From Caenispirillum salinarum AK4 (GTDB lineage Bacteria; Pseudomonadota; Alphaproteobacteria; Rhodospirillales; Rhodospirillaceae), in the NCBI RefSeq assembly GCF_000315795.1, contig NZ_ANHY01000002.1:62001-126000 (forward strand): DNA of 64,000 bases, written 5' to 3'. The notes beneath the pieces were generated by a model. That model was not told the origin of the DNA. It did no database searches and saw only the letters and a program-made list of their open reading frames with translations. A program made the position numbers and the translations under genes. Positions 49,772 to 60,398 of the stretch are shown piece after piece. Within the stretch, counting starts at the first letter, position 1. The number at the start of each line of letters is the position of its first letter.

Positions 49772-51049
49772 ATGACAGACCCCGCCGCCGCATACCCCGC
49801 AGACCGTGCGCAACGGCCGGCGCCAGGCTCCGATGCCGGCGCGCCGCTGGTGGTGCACGTGGTCGACCGCCTGGGTGTCGGCGGCATGGAGAACGGCCTG
49901 GTCAACATCATCAACGGCACCGATCCGGCGCGGGTGCGCCATGCGGTGGTCTGCCTGCGCGCCGCCGGGGCCTTTCAGGCGCGGCTGACGCGCTGCGACG
50001 TGCCGGTGATCGTTCTGGGCAAGAAGGACGGCAAGGACCCCGCCGCCTACCTGCGCCTGTGGCGCCTGTTGCGCCGCCTGCGCCCCGACGTCGTTCACAC
50101 CCGCAACCTGCCGGCGGTGGACATGGTGGTGCCCGGCCGCCTGTGCGGCGCCACGGTCGTCGTCCATGGCGAGCACGGCCGCGACGCGGTGGAGGAGGAC
50201 GGCGCCAACCGCCGCTACAACCGCCTGCGTCGCACTGTCAGCCCGCTGGTCGACGGATATGTGGCGGTCTCCAGGGATATCCAGCGGTGGATGACCGGAA
50301 CCGTCGGCCTGCCGGCGGCGAAGGTCCGCCACATCTGCAACGGCGTCGACAGCCGGCGTTTCCGCCCGCGGTCGGACTCCGGCGCGGCCGAGCGCGGCCC
50401 GCTGCCGGCGCCCGCAGGCTTCGCCGGGCCGGACCAGGTGGTGTTCGGCACGGTCGGGCGCATGCAGACGGTCAAGGACCAGGTGACGCTGGCCCGCGCC
50501 TTCTGCCGCGCCGTGGAGGCCATGCCCGACGGCCGCCGCCGCCTGCGGCTGGCGCTCATCGGCGACGGTCCGCTGCTGGAGGAGTGCCGCGCCGTGTTGG
50601 CAGAGGCCGGCTTGGCGGACCTGGCCTGGACGCCGGGAGCGCGAAACGACGTTCCGGCGCTGCTGCAGGGGCTCGACGTTTTCGTCCTGCCGTCGCGGAC
50701 CGAGGGCATCTGCAACACGATCCTGGAGGCCATGGGCTCGGGCCTGCCCGTGCTGGCGACGGACGTGGGGGGCAACCCTGAACTGGTCACGCCCGGCGAG
50801 ACGGGCCTGCTGGTGCCGCCCTCCGACCCCGACGCCCTGGCCGGCGCCATGGTCCGCTATGCCGGTGACGCCGCCTTGTGCCGCCGGCAGGGCGCCGCGG
50901 GACGGGCGCAGGTGCTGGAGCGTTTCGCCCTGGACGTCATGGTGGAGTCCTACCTACGGACCTACGAAGCGCTGCTTGCCGCACGGCGCCGGCCCCGGCG
51001 CGGCGGCCGGTCGGCCGTTTCTGCGGCGGGGGAGGCCGGAACGCCATGA
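49772..51049 (+). CDS. XrtA/PEP-CTERM system glycosyltransferase (GT4, sugar transferase 2 type)
   Basis: A 425-residue glycosyltransferase with the family start LVVHVVDRLGVGGMENGLVNIIN, VVHTRNLPAVDMVVPGRL, ICNGVDSRRF and the donor motif PSRTEGICNTILEAMGSGLPVLATDVGG. It belongs to the family found only with exosortase A-type loci. The N-terminal 25 residues are poorly conserved. Coupled to the following glycosyltransferase by a four-base overlap. Confidence 0.93.
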   Translation: MTDPAAAYPADRAQRPAPGSDAGAPLVVHVVDRLGVGGMENGLVNIINGTDPARVRHAVVCLRAAGAFQARLTRCDVPVIVLGKKDGKDPAAYLRLWRLLRRLRPDVVHTRNLPAVDMVVPGRLCGATVVVHGEHGRDAVEEDGANRRYNRLRRTVSPLVDGYVAVSRDIQRWMTGTVGLPAAKVRHICNGVDSRRFRPRSDSGAAERGPLPAPAGFAGPDQVVFGTVGRMQTVKDQVTLARAFCRAVEAMPDGRRRLRLALIGDGPLLEECRAVLAEAGLADLAWTPGARNDVPALLQGLDVFVLPSRTEGICNTILEAMGSGLPVLATDVGGNPELVTPGETGLLVPPSDPDALAGAMVRYAGDAALCRRQGAAGRAQVLERFALDVMVESYLRTYEALLAARRRPRRGGRSAVSAAGEAGTP

Positions 51050-52260
51050 CCCGTCCGCTGCGCCTGCTGACCTTCACCACGCTCTATCCTAACGCCGCGC
51101 AGCCGCACCACGGCGTGTTCGTGGAGAACCGCCTGCGCCACCTGCTGGAGCACGACCCCGGCATCGCCGCCCGGGTGGTCGCGCCGGTGCCGTGGTTTCC
51201 GTTCTCCCACCCGCGGTTCGGGGGGTATGCCGCGTTCGCCCGCGCCCCGGCAGCGGAGACGCGGAACGGCATCGCGGTGGAGCATCCGCGGTATCCGGTG
51301 ATTCCCAAAGTGGGGATGACCGCCGCGCCCTACCTGCTCTACCGGGCGGCCCGGCCGGTGCTGGAGCGCCTGCGCGCCGGCGGCTATCGCTTCGACATGA
51401 TCGATGCCCACTACTTCTATCCCGACGGCGTGGCGGCGGCCATGCTGGCGCGGCACTTCGGCGTGCCGCTGTCCATCACCGCGCGCGGGACCGACATCAA
51501 CCTGATTCCCCGCTACCCACGCCCGCGCCGCATGATCCGCTGGGCCGCCGGCCAGGCGGATGCGCTGGTCACGGTGTGTGAGGCGCTCAAGGACGGCCTG
51601 GTGGACCTGGGCGTGCCGGCCGGTCGCGTGACGACCCTGCGCAACGGCGTCGACCTGTCCATGTTCCGGCCGTCCGCCGACCGGGCCGCCCTGCGCAGGG
51701 ACCTGGGCCTGCCGCCTCCCGGCCTCGCGCCGGTGCTGGCGAGCGTCGGCCACCTGATCGAGCGCAAGCGCCATCACCTGGCCATCGAGGCCCTGCCGCA
51801 CCTTCCGCCCGAGACCCGCCTGCTCATCGCCGGCGAGGGACCGGAGGAGGACGCCCTGAAGCGCCGGGCGGCGGTGCTTGGCGTCGCAGGCCGGGTGCGC
51901 TTCCTGGGGCGCCTGCCGCATGACCGGTTGCACGAGGTGTACGGCGCCTGCGATGCGCTAGTGCTGGCGTCCTCGCGCGAGGGCTGGGCCAACGTGCTGC
52001 TGGAGGCCATGGCCTGCGGCACGCCGGTGGCGGCCTCGCGCATTTGGGGCACGCCCGAGGTTGTGGCCGCGCCCGAGGCCGGGCGGCTGTTCGACGATCC
52101 CACGGGCGCGGCGGTGGCGGGGGCCGTGGCGGCGCTTCTGGCCGATCTGCCGGATCGCGCGGCGACCCGCGCCTACGCGGAGCGCTTCGGGTGGGAGGAT
52201 ACCAGCCGCGGGCAGGCCCGACTGTTCCGCGCCGCCGTCGGCGCCCCGGCGGCGGCCTGA
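51046..52260 (+). CDS. Glycosyltransferase, GT4 (teichuronic-acid type)
   Basis: A 404-residue enzyme: LLTFTTLYPNAAQPHHGVFVENRL, WFPFSHPRFGGY, ARGTDINLIPRYP and the C-terminal ASSREGWANVLLEAMACGTPVAASRIWGTPEVV with the donor-binding E-x7-E. Similar enzymes occupy this slot in exosortase A loci. It follows a strong GGGGGAGG site and precedes prsT by 39 bases. Confidence 0.92.
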   Translation: MTRPLRLLTFTTLYPNAAQPHHGVFVENRLRHLLEHDPGIAARVVAPVPWFPFSHPRFGGYAAFARAPAAETRNGIAVEHPRYPVIPKVGMTAAPYLLYRAARPVLERLRAGGYRFDMIDAHYFYPDGVAAAMLARHFGVPLSITARGTDINLIPRYPRPRRMIRWAAGQADALVTVCEALKDGLVDLGVPAGRVTTLRNGVDLSMFRPSADRAALRRDLGLPPPGLAPVLASVGHLIERKRHHLAIEALPHLPPETRLLIAGEGPEEDALKRRAAVLGVAGRVRFLGRLPHDRLHEVYGACDALVLASSREGWANVLLEAMACGTPVAASRIWGTPEVVAAPEAGRLFDDPTGAAVAGAVAALLADLPDRAATRAYAERFGWEDTSRGQARLFRAAVGAPAAA

Positions 52261-52299
52261 TCCTGAGCGCGCCTTTTATTCTAGTCAGAGGGTGGCACA

Positions 52300-55134
52300 A
52301 TGATTCGACAGCGCGTCCGATACACGTCTCTTCGTACGGTGGTCGCCGCCTCCGTTCTCGCCATGACGGCCACACTGGCGCCGGTCCCCATGGACGCGGC
52401 GCACGCGGCCGACGTGGAGCAGCTGCTGGAAGAGGCCCGCACCTTCCGCGCCGAGGGCCGCGTTGCCGACAGCATCATCCAGATCAAGAACGCGCTCCAG
52501 CAGGAGCCGGCGAACGCCGAGGCCAACGCGCTGCTGGGCGATATCTACCTGGGCGCGGGCGACGTCCAGCGCGGCCGTTTGCAGCTTGAGCGTGCCCGCG
52601 ACCTGGGCGGCGCGCCGGACCTGTGGATGCTGCCGCTCATGCGGGCGTGGCTGGCGTCCGACGAGGCCGCGCGGGTGATGGAACTGACGGAGGACCTGCC
52701 CGAAAGCCTGGACCCGGTGCTGCGGGCCGACGCCCTGGCGCTGCGCGGCCGGGCGCAGGCCGCCGCCGGTGACGCCGAGGCCGCGCACGAGACGATGACC
52801 CGGGCCATGGAACTGGCCCCCAAGGCGGCGCTGCCGCCCGCCGGCCTGGCGCGGCTGGAGGCGTCGGCCGGCAACGTGCAGGCGGCGACGGAACTGGCGG
52901 AGCAGGCGCTGGCCAATGCGCCGAACGACCCCGACGTTCTCTACATCGCCGGCGACCTGGCGTTGACGCGCGGAGAGACGGCCAAGGCCCTTGAACACTA
53001 CCGCGCCATCAAGGACATGCGTCCCATCAACCCCTTCGTGCGCGTGCCGCTTGCCCAGGCGCTCATCGCGGCCGGACAGATGGACGCGGCGGCGGACGAG
53101 TTGGACTGGGTGCTGGAGAAGGTGCCCGAGTACCCGCAGGCGGTCTACCTGCGCGGCCACGTGGCCTATGTCCAGGGCCAGATGAGCGAGGCCGACTCGC
53201 TTCTGGCGCGCGGCCTGGCGTCGGACCCCGCCAACCAGCGCATGCAGCTCCTGGCGGGGCTGGTGAAATACCGCCTGGGGCAGCATGAACAGGCAGTGCG
53301 CCTTCTGTCCGGGCTTGCCGAGGGTGCCGGGGCGCTGCCCCAGGCGCGCATCGCCCTCGGGGCCTCGCTGCTGGAGACGGGCAGGCACGACCGCGCCTAC
53401 CGGGTGCTGACGCCGTTGCCCGACGACATGAAGCAGAACGCCGACGCCCTGGCGCTGGCCGGGCAGGCGGCGCGGCTGGCCGGCAAGGCGGAAGAGTCGC
53501 TTGACCTGCTGAGCGCCGCGTCCGAACTGCGGCCTGACGATGCCGCGATCCTTCGCCAGTTGGCTGCCACCCATTCCGCCCTCGGGCAGGGCGAGGAGGG
53601 GCTTGAGACCCTGGGGCTGGCGGTGGAAAAGGACACGAGCAACGACCGCGCCGTGTCGACCTACTTCGCCATGCTGATGCAGAAGAACCTGCCCGACCAG
53701 GCGCTGGCCGTGGCAGACAAGGTCGTGACGGACCGGCCCGAAGCCGGGCGCGGCCACACCATGCGCGGACTCGCCCTGCTTGCCGGGCAGGACCCCGAAG
53801 GCGCCGAGGCCGCCTTCCGCAAGGCCATTTCGCTGGACCCCGGCGCCGCCGATGCCGCCGGCAACCTGGCGGCGCTGCTGCGCCAGCAGGACCGGGTGGA
53901 CGAGGCGGAGGCCGTGCTGCTGTCGGCCCACGAGGCGGCGCCGCGGTCCTCGGCACTGATGCTGCGGCTGGCCGACATCGCGGCCCTGCGCGGCGACAAG
54001 GCCGAGGCGCGATCCTGGCTGGAGCAGGCGGTGGAGGCCGGCACGGTTTCGCCGCGTCCGCGGGCCCGTCTGGCGGCCCTGCTGCTGGAGGAGGGCCGGC
54101 CTGACGCGGCGCTTGCCACCGCCGTGCCCGGCCTCAACACCTTCCCGCGCGACCCCGAGCTGCTGGAAATGGTGGCGCGCGCCCGTCTGGCGACCGGCGA
54201 CGCCGCCAACGGCCTGGCCGCGGCCCGGACGCTGGCCGAGGTGAAGTCCGACGCCGAAACGCTGAAACTGCTGGTCAACGCCGCGCGGCAGGCGGGAAAC
54301 CAGTCGGTTCTGGCGGACGCGCTGGAACGCTACACCGTCGTCGAGCCCGACAACCTCGAGGTCCGGCTGGCGCTGGCCGCGCTGGAGTTGGGCGACAACG
54401 ACGCCGCAGGTGCGCGCGAACACATGGACGCGGCGCTGGCCCTGGCCCCCGACGATGTGCGCGTCATCCAGATGGAAACCCGCACGCGCCTGGCGCGGGA
54501 CCCGCGGGACGGCGTCGCCTACCTGCGCGACAAGATCGCGGCCATGGAGGCGCCCCCGGGCGATCTGGTCCACCTGCTGGCCTCGGCCGAGCGGCCCATC
54601 GAGCCCGAGCAGGCGGTTGCGCGCCTGAGCGACTGGAGCACGGCAAACCCCGACGACACCCGGGCACGCCTCATCCTGTCCATGTGGCACATCGAGGACG
54701 GCCGCTTCCAGGCCGCCGAGCCGCTGCTGGAGAGCCTGGTGGCGGACGATCCCGAAAGCTGGGTCAACCACAACAACCTGGCCTACGTCCTGATGCGGCA
54801 GGGGCGGCTTGACGCGGCGCTGGACCACATCGACAAGGCCCGCCTGCACGGCGGCAACCAGCCCGAGTTGCTGGACACCGAAGGCCAGATCCGCCTGCGC
54901 ATGAACGACCTGGTGATGGCCGAGCAACTGTTCCGCCAGGCCGCCAGCCAGACGGCGCGCCCCGGCCACCGCCTCAACCTGGCCGAGGCGCTGGTGGCCC
55001 TCGACCGCCGCGACGACGCCCGCCAGGTGCTGGAACAGGTGCAGGGGGCCCGCACCACCGATGCCGAACGCGAGCGCACCCGCGATCTTCTCGCCCGCCT
55101 GGAGGGCGGCCCCGAGGAGGCGCAGGCGCAGTAG
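52300..55134 (+). CDS. prsT: PEP-CTERM system TPR-repeat protein PrsT
   Basis: A 944-residue periplasmic protein: signal peptide to about residue 36 (AAHAADVEQ), then about twenty tetratricopeptide repeats (for example NAEANALLGDIYLGAGDVQRG, LPQARIALGASLLETGRHD, SWVNHNNLAYVLMRQGRLD). PrsT is the standard companion of PrsK/PrsR in exosortase A genomes and is thought to help assemble or regulate export; the precise role is not known. No Cys is present in the mature part. Confidence 0.95.
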   Translation: MIRQRVRYTSLRTVVAASVLAMTATLAPVPMDAAHAADVEQLLEEARTFRAEGRVADSIIQIKNALQQEPANAEANALLGDIYLGAGDVQRGRLQLERARDLGGAPDLWMLPLMRAWLASDEAARVMELTEDLPESLDPVLRADALALRGRAQAAAGDAEAAHETMTRAMELAPKAALPPAGLARLEASAGNVQAATELAEQALANAPNDPDVLYIAGDLALTRGETAKALEHYRAIKDMRPINPFVRVPLAQALIAAGQMDAAADELDWVLEKVPEYPQAVYLRGHVAYVQGQMSEADSLLARGLASDPANQRMQLLAGLVKYRLGQHEQAVRLLSGLAEGAGALPQARIALGASLLETGRHDRAYRVLTPLPDDMKQNADALALAGQAARLAGKAEESLDLLSAASELRPDDAAILRQLAATHSALGQGEEGLETLGLAVEKDTSNDRAVSTYFAMLMQKNLPDQALAVADKVVTDRPEAGRGHTMRGLALLAGQDPEGAEAAFRKAISLDPGAADAAGNLAALLRQQDRVDEAEAVLLSAHEAAPRSSALMLRLADIAALRGDKAEARSWLEQAVEAGTVSPRPRARLAALLLEEGRPDAALATAVPGLNTFPRDPELLEMVARARLATGDAANGLAAARTLAEVKSDAETLKLLVNAARQAGNQSVLADALERYTVVEPDNLEVRLALAALELGDNDAAGAREHMDAALALAPDDVRVIQMETRTRLARDPRDGVAYLRDKIAAMEAPPGDLVHLLASAERPIEPEQAVARLSDWSTANPDDTRARLILSMWHIEDGRFQAAEPLLESLVADDPESWVNHNNLAYVLMRQGRLDAALDHIDKARLHGGNQPELLDTEGQIRLRMNDLVMAEQLFRQAASQTARPGHRLNLAEALVALDRRDDARQVLEQVQGARTTDAERERTRDLLARLEGGPEEAQAQ

Positions 55135-55168
55135 TCATCATCTTCGGCCGTTTGTCTGCCGATCAACA

Positions 55169-55213
55169 CGCCGGGCGGCCGGTCTTCGGACGGGCCGCCC
55201 GGCGATGGTTTTT
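55169..55213 (+). terminator. Terminator after prsT
   Basis: CGCCGGGCGGCCGGTC-TTCG-GACGGGCCGCCCGGCG, a long stem with a UUCG tetraloop and a T-run after it. It separates prsT from the sugar transferase gene, which then needs its own promoter in 55214-55380; I could not identify it. Confidence 0.85.
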
Positions 55214-55380
55214 GTTGCGACATTATTGGGACTGTTCATCCGTTGCGGCAGTTATTACTGATCGCCCGAGGGGGTAGAACGGAATAACGCCTCTCTACGG
55301 CCTACCCGCCTTTGTTCCCGACGCCGCTGCTCCGGTACTTTCGTGGGGTCTTCCGCGAACACTGTCACGGAGCGCTTTCC

Positions 55381-56865
55381 ATGATGCGGGTGTTCGGACA
55401 CCACATCGCCGTCCCGGTTCTGCTTCTCGCCAGCCTGGAGGCGGGGGTTCTCGTCGCCCTGTTCGAAGGGCTGACGGCATTTTTCGACGTGGCCCCGGCG
55501 GCCGGTCCCGGCGGCGCCGATGCCGTGACGGGGGCGCTTGGCGCGCCGGCGGCGGCCTGGGGAGACCACACCGTGCCGCGCCTGCTGGCGGTGCTCGGCA
55601 TCGTCGTGATCGCGGCCGTGGGGATGTACAGCCGGCGGATGTTCTTCGACGTGAAGACCTTTGTCCGCCGCAGCCTGGTGATCTTCCCGCTTCTGTTCGT
55701 CGCGCTGACGGCGGCGTCGGTGGCTTATGCCATGTACATGGGCACGGACTGGTCGGGCTACGTGATCCTGCTGGGCTTCGCCACGCCGGCGGCGGCGGTG
55801 GCGATCGTGTTCATCCGCTATTTCTTCGTGGAGCTGGCGGACCTGGACGTCTTCAAGCGCCGCATCCTGGTGCTGGGCACCGGGCCGGCCGCCGAGCGCA
55901 TCGCCGAGATGGCCGCCCCGGGCCAGCACCGCCACTTCCGCCTTGTCGGCTTCGTCGACATGGAGGACGGCGGCGCCGGCGCGGGGCGGCTGCACTGGCA
56001 GGTGTTCCCCCGCCGTCTGGCCGGCGAGCCGGCGGCGCTGCATCGCCTGGTGCGCGACCGGCGCGTCGACGAGATCGTGCTGGCCACCGCCGAGCGCCGC
56101 GCCGGCCGCGGCGGGCAGGGCGGCGGCCTGCCGCTGGACGATCTGCTGAAATGCAAGCTGGGCGGCGTGACCATCTCGGACTACGCCACCTTCTGGGAGC
56201 GCGAGGCCGCCGAGATCGACCTGGACAGCCTGCGCCCCGGTTGGATGATCTTTTCCGACGGGTTCCGCCAGTCGCTGTCGCGGCGCTTCATCAAGCGGCT
56301 GTTCGACGTTTCCGTCAGCCTGACCTTCCTGGTCGCCACCCTGCCCATTACGGCGGCGGCGGCGGCGGCGGTCAAGCTGACCAGTCGCGGCCCGGTGTTC
56401 TACCGGCAGGAGCGCGTGGGCCTGCACGGCCGCCCGTTCGAGTTGCTGAAGTTCCGCAGCATGACGACGGACGCCGAGAAGGACGGCAAGCCGCGCTGGG
56501 CCGGTGCCAACGACGCGCGCGTCACGCCGGTGGGCCGCTTCATCCGCAAGACCCGCATCGACGAGATCCCGCAGGTGCTCAACGTGCTCAAGGGCGAGAT
56601 GAGCTTCATCGGCCCGCGCCCCGAGCGCCCCTTCTTTGTCGACCAGTTGGCCGAGCAGATCCCCTATTACCGCGAGCGCCACACGGTGCGGCCGGGCATC
56701 AGCGGCTGGGCGCAGATCAACTATCCCTACGGCGCCTCGGTGGAGGACGCCCGCCGCAAGCTGGCCTACGACCTGTACTACGTGAAGAACGGCAGCCTGT
56801 TCCTGGACCTGCTGATCCTGGTGCAGACGGTGAAGGTCATCCTGTGGAACGAGGGGGCGCGCTGA
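55381..56865 (+). CDS. XrtA/PEP-CTERM system initiating sugar transferase
   Basis: A 494-residue polyprenyl-phosphate hexose-1-phosphate transferase. The N-terminal part has four to five TM segments and a CoA-binding-like domain (RILVLGTGPAAERIAEM); the C-terminal catalytic domain has KRLFDVSVSLTFL, SRGPVFYRQERVG, FELLKFRSM, KTRIDEIPQVLNVLKGEMSFIGPRPERP. It starts glycan assembly by moving a sugar-1-phosphate onto undecaprenyl phosphate. ATG 55381 is chosen because earlier ATG 55312 adds a stretch unlike the family. It overlaps no neighbour; prsK starts five bases later. Confidence 0.95.
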   Translation: MMRVFGHHIAVPVLLLASLEAGVLVALFEGLTAFFDVAPAAGPGGADAVTGALGAPAAAWGDHTVPRLLAVLGIVVIAAVGMYSRRMFFDVKTFVRRSLVIFPLLFVALTAASVAYAMYMGTDWSGYVILLGFATPAAAVAIVFIRYFFVELADLDVFKRRILVLGTGPAAERIAEMAAPGQHRHFRLVGFVDMEDGGAGAGRLHWQVFPRRLAGEPAALHRLVRDRRVDEIVLATAERRAGRGGQGGGLPLDDLLKCKLGGVTISDYATFWEREAAEIDLDSLRPGWMIFSDGFRQSLSRRFIKRLFDVSVSLTFLVATLPITAAAAAAVKLTSRGPVFYRQERVGLHGRPFELLKFRSMTTDAEKDGKPRWAGANDARVTPVGRFIRKTRIDEIPQVLNVLKGEMSFIGPRPERPFFVDQLAEQIPYYRERHTVRPGISGWAQINYPYGASVEDARRKLAYDLYYVKNGSLFLDLLILVQTVKVILWNEGAR

Positions 56866-56869
56866 CACG

Positions 56870-59041
56870 ATGCTGGCCGGCGACTACGGCGACATCCTGA
56901 GCCTGGCCTACGGCCTGTGCGCCATCACCTTCCTGGCCGTGGCGGCCATCGCCCTGGCGCGGCGCCACCGCCTGCCGCCGGGGCGTGGCATCGCCGTGGC
57001 CGTGGCGGGCGCCGTCACCGCCGCCTGGGCCGCCGGAGCGGCGTTCGTCGCGCTACCGGCGGTCGCCGTCGTGATGCTGGAGGGCGTCCGTGTCGGGGCC
57101 TGGCTGGTGGTGCTGGTGGAAATCGCCCGCCTGTGGCGCGGCCGGCGCCTGATGCTGCGTGGGGCGGCCGTCATTCTCGGCACCGGGGCGGCGGCGGGCC
57201 TTTTGGCCGTGGCGGGACCGCTGCTGCCGGTGCTGGGAACGCTGTCGCTGGTCCCGGCGGGGCTGCTGGTGCTGGCGATCCTCGGCCTGGCGCTGATCGA
57301 GAGCATTCTGCGCGCCGCCGACGACGAGGGCCGCTGGGTGGTCAAGCACCTGTGCCTGGGGCTGGCCATCATGCTGGCCTTCGACGTCTTCCTGCTGGCC
57401 GAGTCCCTGCTGTTCGGCGGCATGGACGCGCAGCTTTACGCGGCGCGCGGCGCCGTCGGCGCCCTGTGCGCGCTGCCCGTCATGGTGTCGCTGTTCCGCA
57501 AGCCCGTTCCCGGCCGCCGCCTGCGGCCCTCGCGCGAGGTGGTGCTACGGTCGTCCATCGTCATGGCGGCGGGCGTCTACCTGCTGCTGATGGCGGTCGT
57601 CGGCTTCTGGATGCGCGACGCCGGCGGCGAATGGGGCGCGGTGACGCAGGTGGTGTTCCTGATCGGGTCGGTCCTGCTGCTGGGCTTCGTCTTCCTGTCC
57701 GGCGCCTCGCGGGCACGGCTGCGGGTGATGATCGCCAAGAACTTCTTCTCCCATCGCTACGACTACCGGGCGGAGTGGCTGCGCTTCACGCAGACGGTCG
57801 CCGGCGGCGAGGACGAGGGACCCGACGCCCTGCATCACCGCATCGTCCGCGCCGTTTGCGACATCGCGGAAGGCTCGAAGGGCGCGCTGTACCTGCACCA
57901 GGAGCGCGACCGGGCCTTCCTGCCGACGGCCTTCTGGAACCTGCCCGTGACCCTGCCGGCGCTGCCCGACGACGCCGCGCTGGTGGGCTTCATGCGGCGC
58001 CGCCACTGGGTGGTGGACCTGGACGAGATGCGCCGCCGCCCGGCGCTGTACGGCTTCGAGCCGCCCGCCTGGCTGGCCGAAGCCGACGCCTGGCTGGTGG
58101 TGCCGCTGGTGCTGCGGGGCGAGGTTCTGGGCATGGTGGTGGTGGCCGCGCCGCGGGTGCGCCGGCCGCTGACGTGGGAGGACTTCGACATCCTCAAGAC
58201 CGTCAGCCGCCATGCCGCCGCCACCCTGGCGACGGAGCGCGCGCTCAACGACCTGTCGGACGCGCGGCGGCTGGAGGCCTTCAGCAAGCGCACGGCCTTC
58301 CTGGTGCACGACGTCAAGAACGTGGTCAGCCAGCTTGACCTGATGCTCAAGAACGCCGACCGGTTTGGCCACGAGCCCGAGTTCCAGAAGGACATGCTGG
58401 AAACCACCGCCGGCGCCGTCGAAAAGCTGCGCAAGCTGCTGGCGGAGCTGAAACAGAGCCGCGAAGAGGCATCCGCGGAGCCGGCGATGCCGGCCGCGCC
58501 GTCTGCTGCGCCGGCGCCCGCTGCATCCGCCGCCGGATCCGCCGCCGCGCCCGACCTGGCGCGCCAGGTGGCCGACGCCGTCACCCGCTGGCGCCGGCGC
58601 AAGCCCGACCTGCGCTGGCGCATGGAGGCCGAGGGCCTGGCCCTGCCGGCACCGCCGGCGGAACGCCTGGGCTCGGTCCTCGACCACCTGGTGCAGAACG
58701 CCATCGAGGCCGCCGGTTCCGACGGGCTGGTGGAGGTCGCCCTGACGCCGGCTCCGGGCGGCGACGGCGTGGCGGTGGCGGTGACCGACGACGGCGAGGG
58801 CATGGACCCCGCCTACGTCCGCGACCACCTGTTCCGCCCGCTCAAGACCAGCAAGGACGGCGGCTACGGCCTGGGCGCCTTCCAGAGCCGCGAGCTGGTG
58901 CGCGAGATGGGTGGGCGCCTGGATGTGACGAGCAGGCCCGGCATGGGCACGACCATGCGCATCGTCTTCCCCCTGGCCGGCGCCGCGCCGGCCGGAGCGG
59001 TGGGCGGGGATGCGCGTCCGGTCGCGAGGGAGGCTGTGTAA
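56870..59041 (+). CDS. prsK: XrtA/PEP-CTERM system sensor histidine kinase PrsK
   Basis: A 723-residue kinase: about eight TM segments (residues 5-300), a GAF-like domain (about 315-460, with WVVDLDEMRRRPALYG), the phosphorylation site HDVKN with His480, and the ATPase domain with N-box DHLVQNAIEAAG, G1 DDGEGMD and G2 GYGLGAFQSREL. An Ala-rich linker of about 35 residues splits the DHp and ATPase domains. It senses an unknown signal and phosphorylates PrsR, encoded immediately after it. Confidence 0.96.
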   Translation: MLAGDYGDILSLAYGLCAITFLAVAAIALARRHRLPPGRGIAVAVAGAVTAAWAAGAAFVALPAVAVVMLEGVRVGAWLVVLVEIARLWRGRRLMLRGAAVILGTGAAAGLLAVAGPLLPVLGTLSLVPAGLLVLAILGLALIESILRAADDEGRWVVKHLCLGLAIMLAFDVFLLAESLLFGGMDAQLYAARGAVGALCALPVMVSLFRKPVPGRRLRPSREVVLRSSIVMAAGVYLLLMAVVGFWMRDAGGEWGAVTQVVFLIGSVLLLGFVFLSGASRARLRVMIAKNFFSHRYDYRAEWLRFTQTVAGGEDEGPDALHHRIVRAVCDIAEGSKGALYLHQERDRAFLPTAFWNLPVTLPALPDDAALVGFMRRRHWVVDLDEMRRRPALYGFEPPAWLAEADAWLVVPLVLRGEVLGMVVVAAPRVRRPLTWEDFDILKTVSRHAAATLATERALNDLSDARRLEAFSKRTAFLVHDVKNVVSQLDLMLKNADRFGHEPEFQKDMLETTAGAVEKLRKLLAELKQSREEASAEPAMPAAPSAAPAPAASAAGSAAAPDLARQVADAVTRWRRRKPDLRWRMEAEGLALPAPPAERLGSVLDHLVQNAIEAAGSDGLVEVALTPAPGGDGVAVAVTDDGEGMDPAYVRDHLFRPLKTSKDGGYGLGAFQSRELVREMGGRLDVTSRPGMGTTMRIVFPLAGAAPAGAVGGDARPVAREAV

Positions 59042-59042
59042 C

Positions 59043-60398
59043 ATGAGCACGACGACGGACGTGAAACCCATCCTCATGCTGGTGGAGGACGACGAAGGCC
59101 TGGCCAAGCAGCTTCGCTGGGCGCTGGCCGACCGGTACGACGTCCACTGCGCCATCGATCGCGCCGGCGCGGTGGCGCTGGCCCGGCGGGTGGAGCCGGC
59201 GGTGGTGGTGCTGGACCTGGGCCTGCCGCCGGACCCCAACGGCGCGTCCGAAGGGCTGGCGGTGCTGACCGACCTGCTGGCCTTCAAGCCGTGGCTCAAG
59301 ATCATCGTCTCCAGCGGCAACGCCGAGCGCATCCACGCGCTGGAGGCCGTGCGCCTGGGCGCCTACGACATCTATCCCAAGCCCGTGGACATCGACACGC
59401 TGCGCCTGATCGTCGAGCGCGCCAGCCACCTGCACGCCCTGGAGGACGAGAACCGCCGCCTGGCCGCCTCCAAGGACCGCCGGCCCATGCTCGACGTGCT
59501 GGCCGAAAGCCCCAAGATGCTCGACGTCTGCCGCATGATCGAGCGCGTCGCGCCGTCGGACGTCAACGTGCTTCTGACCGGCGAGAGCGGCACCGGCAAG
59601 GAGGTGCTGGCCCGCGCCCTGCACGGCGCCAGCACCCGTGTCGACGGGCCTTTCGTGCCCATCAACGTGGCCGCCATTCCCGAGACCCTGCTGGAGAGCG
59701 AGCTGTTCGGCCACGAGAAGGGCTCCTTCACCGGCGCCCACAAAACGACCCTGGGCAAGATCGAGCAGGCCGACGGCGGCACGCTGTTTCTGGACGAGAT
59801 CGGCGACATGCCGCACGCCCTGCAGGTCAAGCTGCTGCGCTTCCTGCAGGAACGGGTGATCGAGCGCATCGGCGGCCGCAGCCAGATCGCGGTGGACGTG
59901 CGTGTGGTCGCGGCGACCAACCGCAACCTCGCGGAAGCCATCGCCGAGGGCGCCTTCCGCGAGGACCTGTACTACCGCCTGGACGAGGTCGGCATCCACA
60001 TTCCGCCCCTGCGCGAGCGGCCGGGCGACGCGACCCTGCTCGCCCGCCATTTCCTGTCGCGCTACGCCCAGGAGATGAAGCGCCCGGCGCGCGGCTTCAC
60101 CTCCGACGCCTTGCGGGCGATCGCCGCCTACGAGTGGCCGGGCAACGTGCGCGAGCTGGAAAACCGGGTGAAACGGGCGCTGGTGCTGGCCGACGGCAGC
60201 CACATCACCGGCACCGACCTGCAGCTTGAGGAGGGCAGCTTCCCGACGCTCCGCATGGCGCGCGAGGAAGCGGAGTACGAGGCCGTGTCCAAGGCTTTGT
60301 GCGTCGCCGACAACAACGTCTCCGCGGCCGCCAAGCTGCTGGGGGTCAGCCGCCCGACGCTCTACGACCTCATGCGCTCGCTCAAGCTGCGGGACTGA
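59043..60398 (+). CDS. prsR: PEP-CTERM-box response regulator PrsR
   Basis: A 451-residue NtrC-family activator. The receiver has [10 protein letters not shown] and phosphoacceptor Asp58 in VVVLDLGLP; the AAA+ domain has Walker A GESGTGKE (180-187), the sigma-54 contact loop GSFTGA (227-232, variant of GAFTGA) and [10 protein letters not shown]; the C-terminus is a Fis-type helix-turn-helix ([21 protein letters not shown]). It activates sigma-54 promoters of PEP-CTERM genes; the one at 44517-44532 is a likely target. It is cotranscribed with prsK. Confidence 0.97.
   Translation: MSTTTDVKPILMLVEDDEGLAKQLRWALADRYDVHCAIDRAGAVALARRVEPAVVVLDLGLPPDPNGASEGLAVLTDLLAFKPWLKIIVSSGNAERIHALEAVRLGAYDIYPKPVDIDTLRLIVERASHLHALEDENRRLAASKDRRPMLDVLAESPKMLDVCRMIERVAPSDVNVLLTGESGTGKEVLARALHGASTRVDGPFVPINVAAIPETLLESELFGHEKGSFTGAHKTTLGKIEQADGGTLFLDEIGDMPHALQVKLLRFLQERVIERIGGRSQIAVDVRVVAATNRNLAEAIAEGAFREDLYYRLDEVGIHIPPLRERPGDATLLARHFLSRYAQEMKRPARGFTSDALRAIAAYEWPGNVRELENRVKRALVLADGSHITGTDLQLEEGSFPTLRMAREEAEYEAVSKALCVADNNVSAAAKLLGVSRPTLYDLMRSLKLRD

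Noticed and set aside
52293-52307. TGGCACAATGATTCG as a sigma-54 promoter before prsT
   Set aside because: It contains the prsT start codon and has TTCG instead of TTGC at -12.
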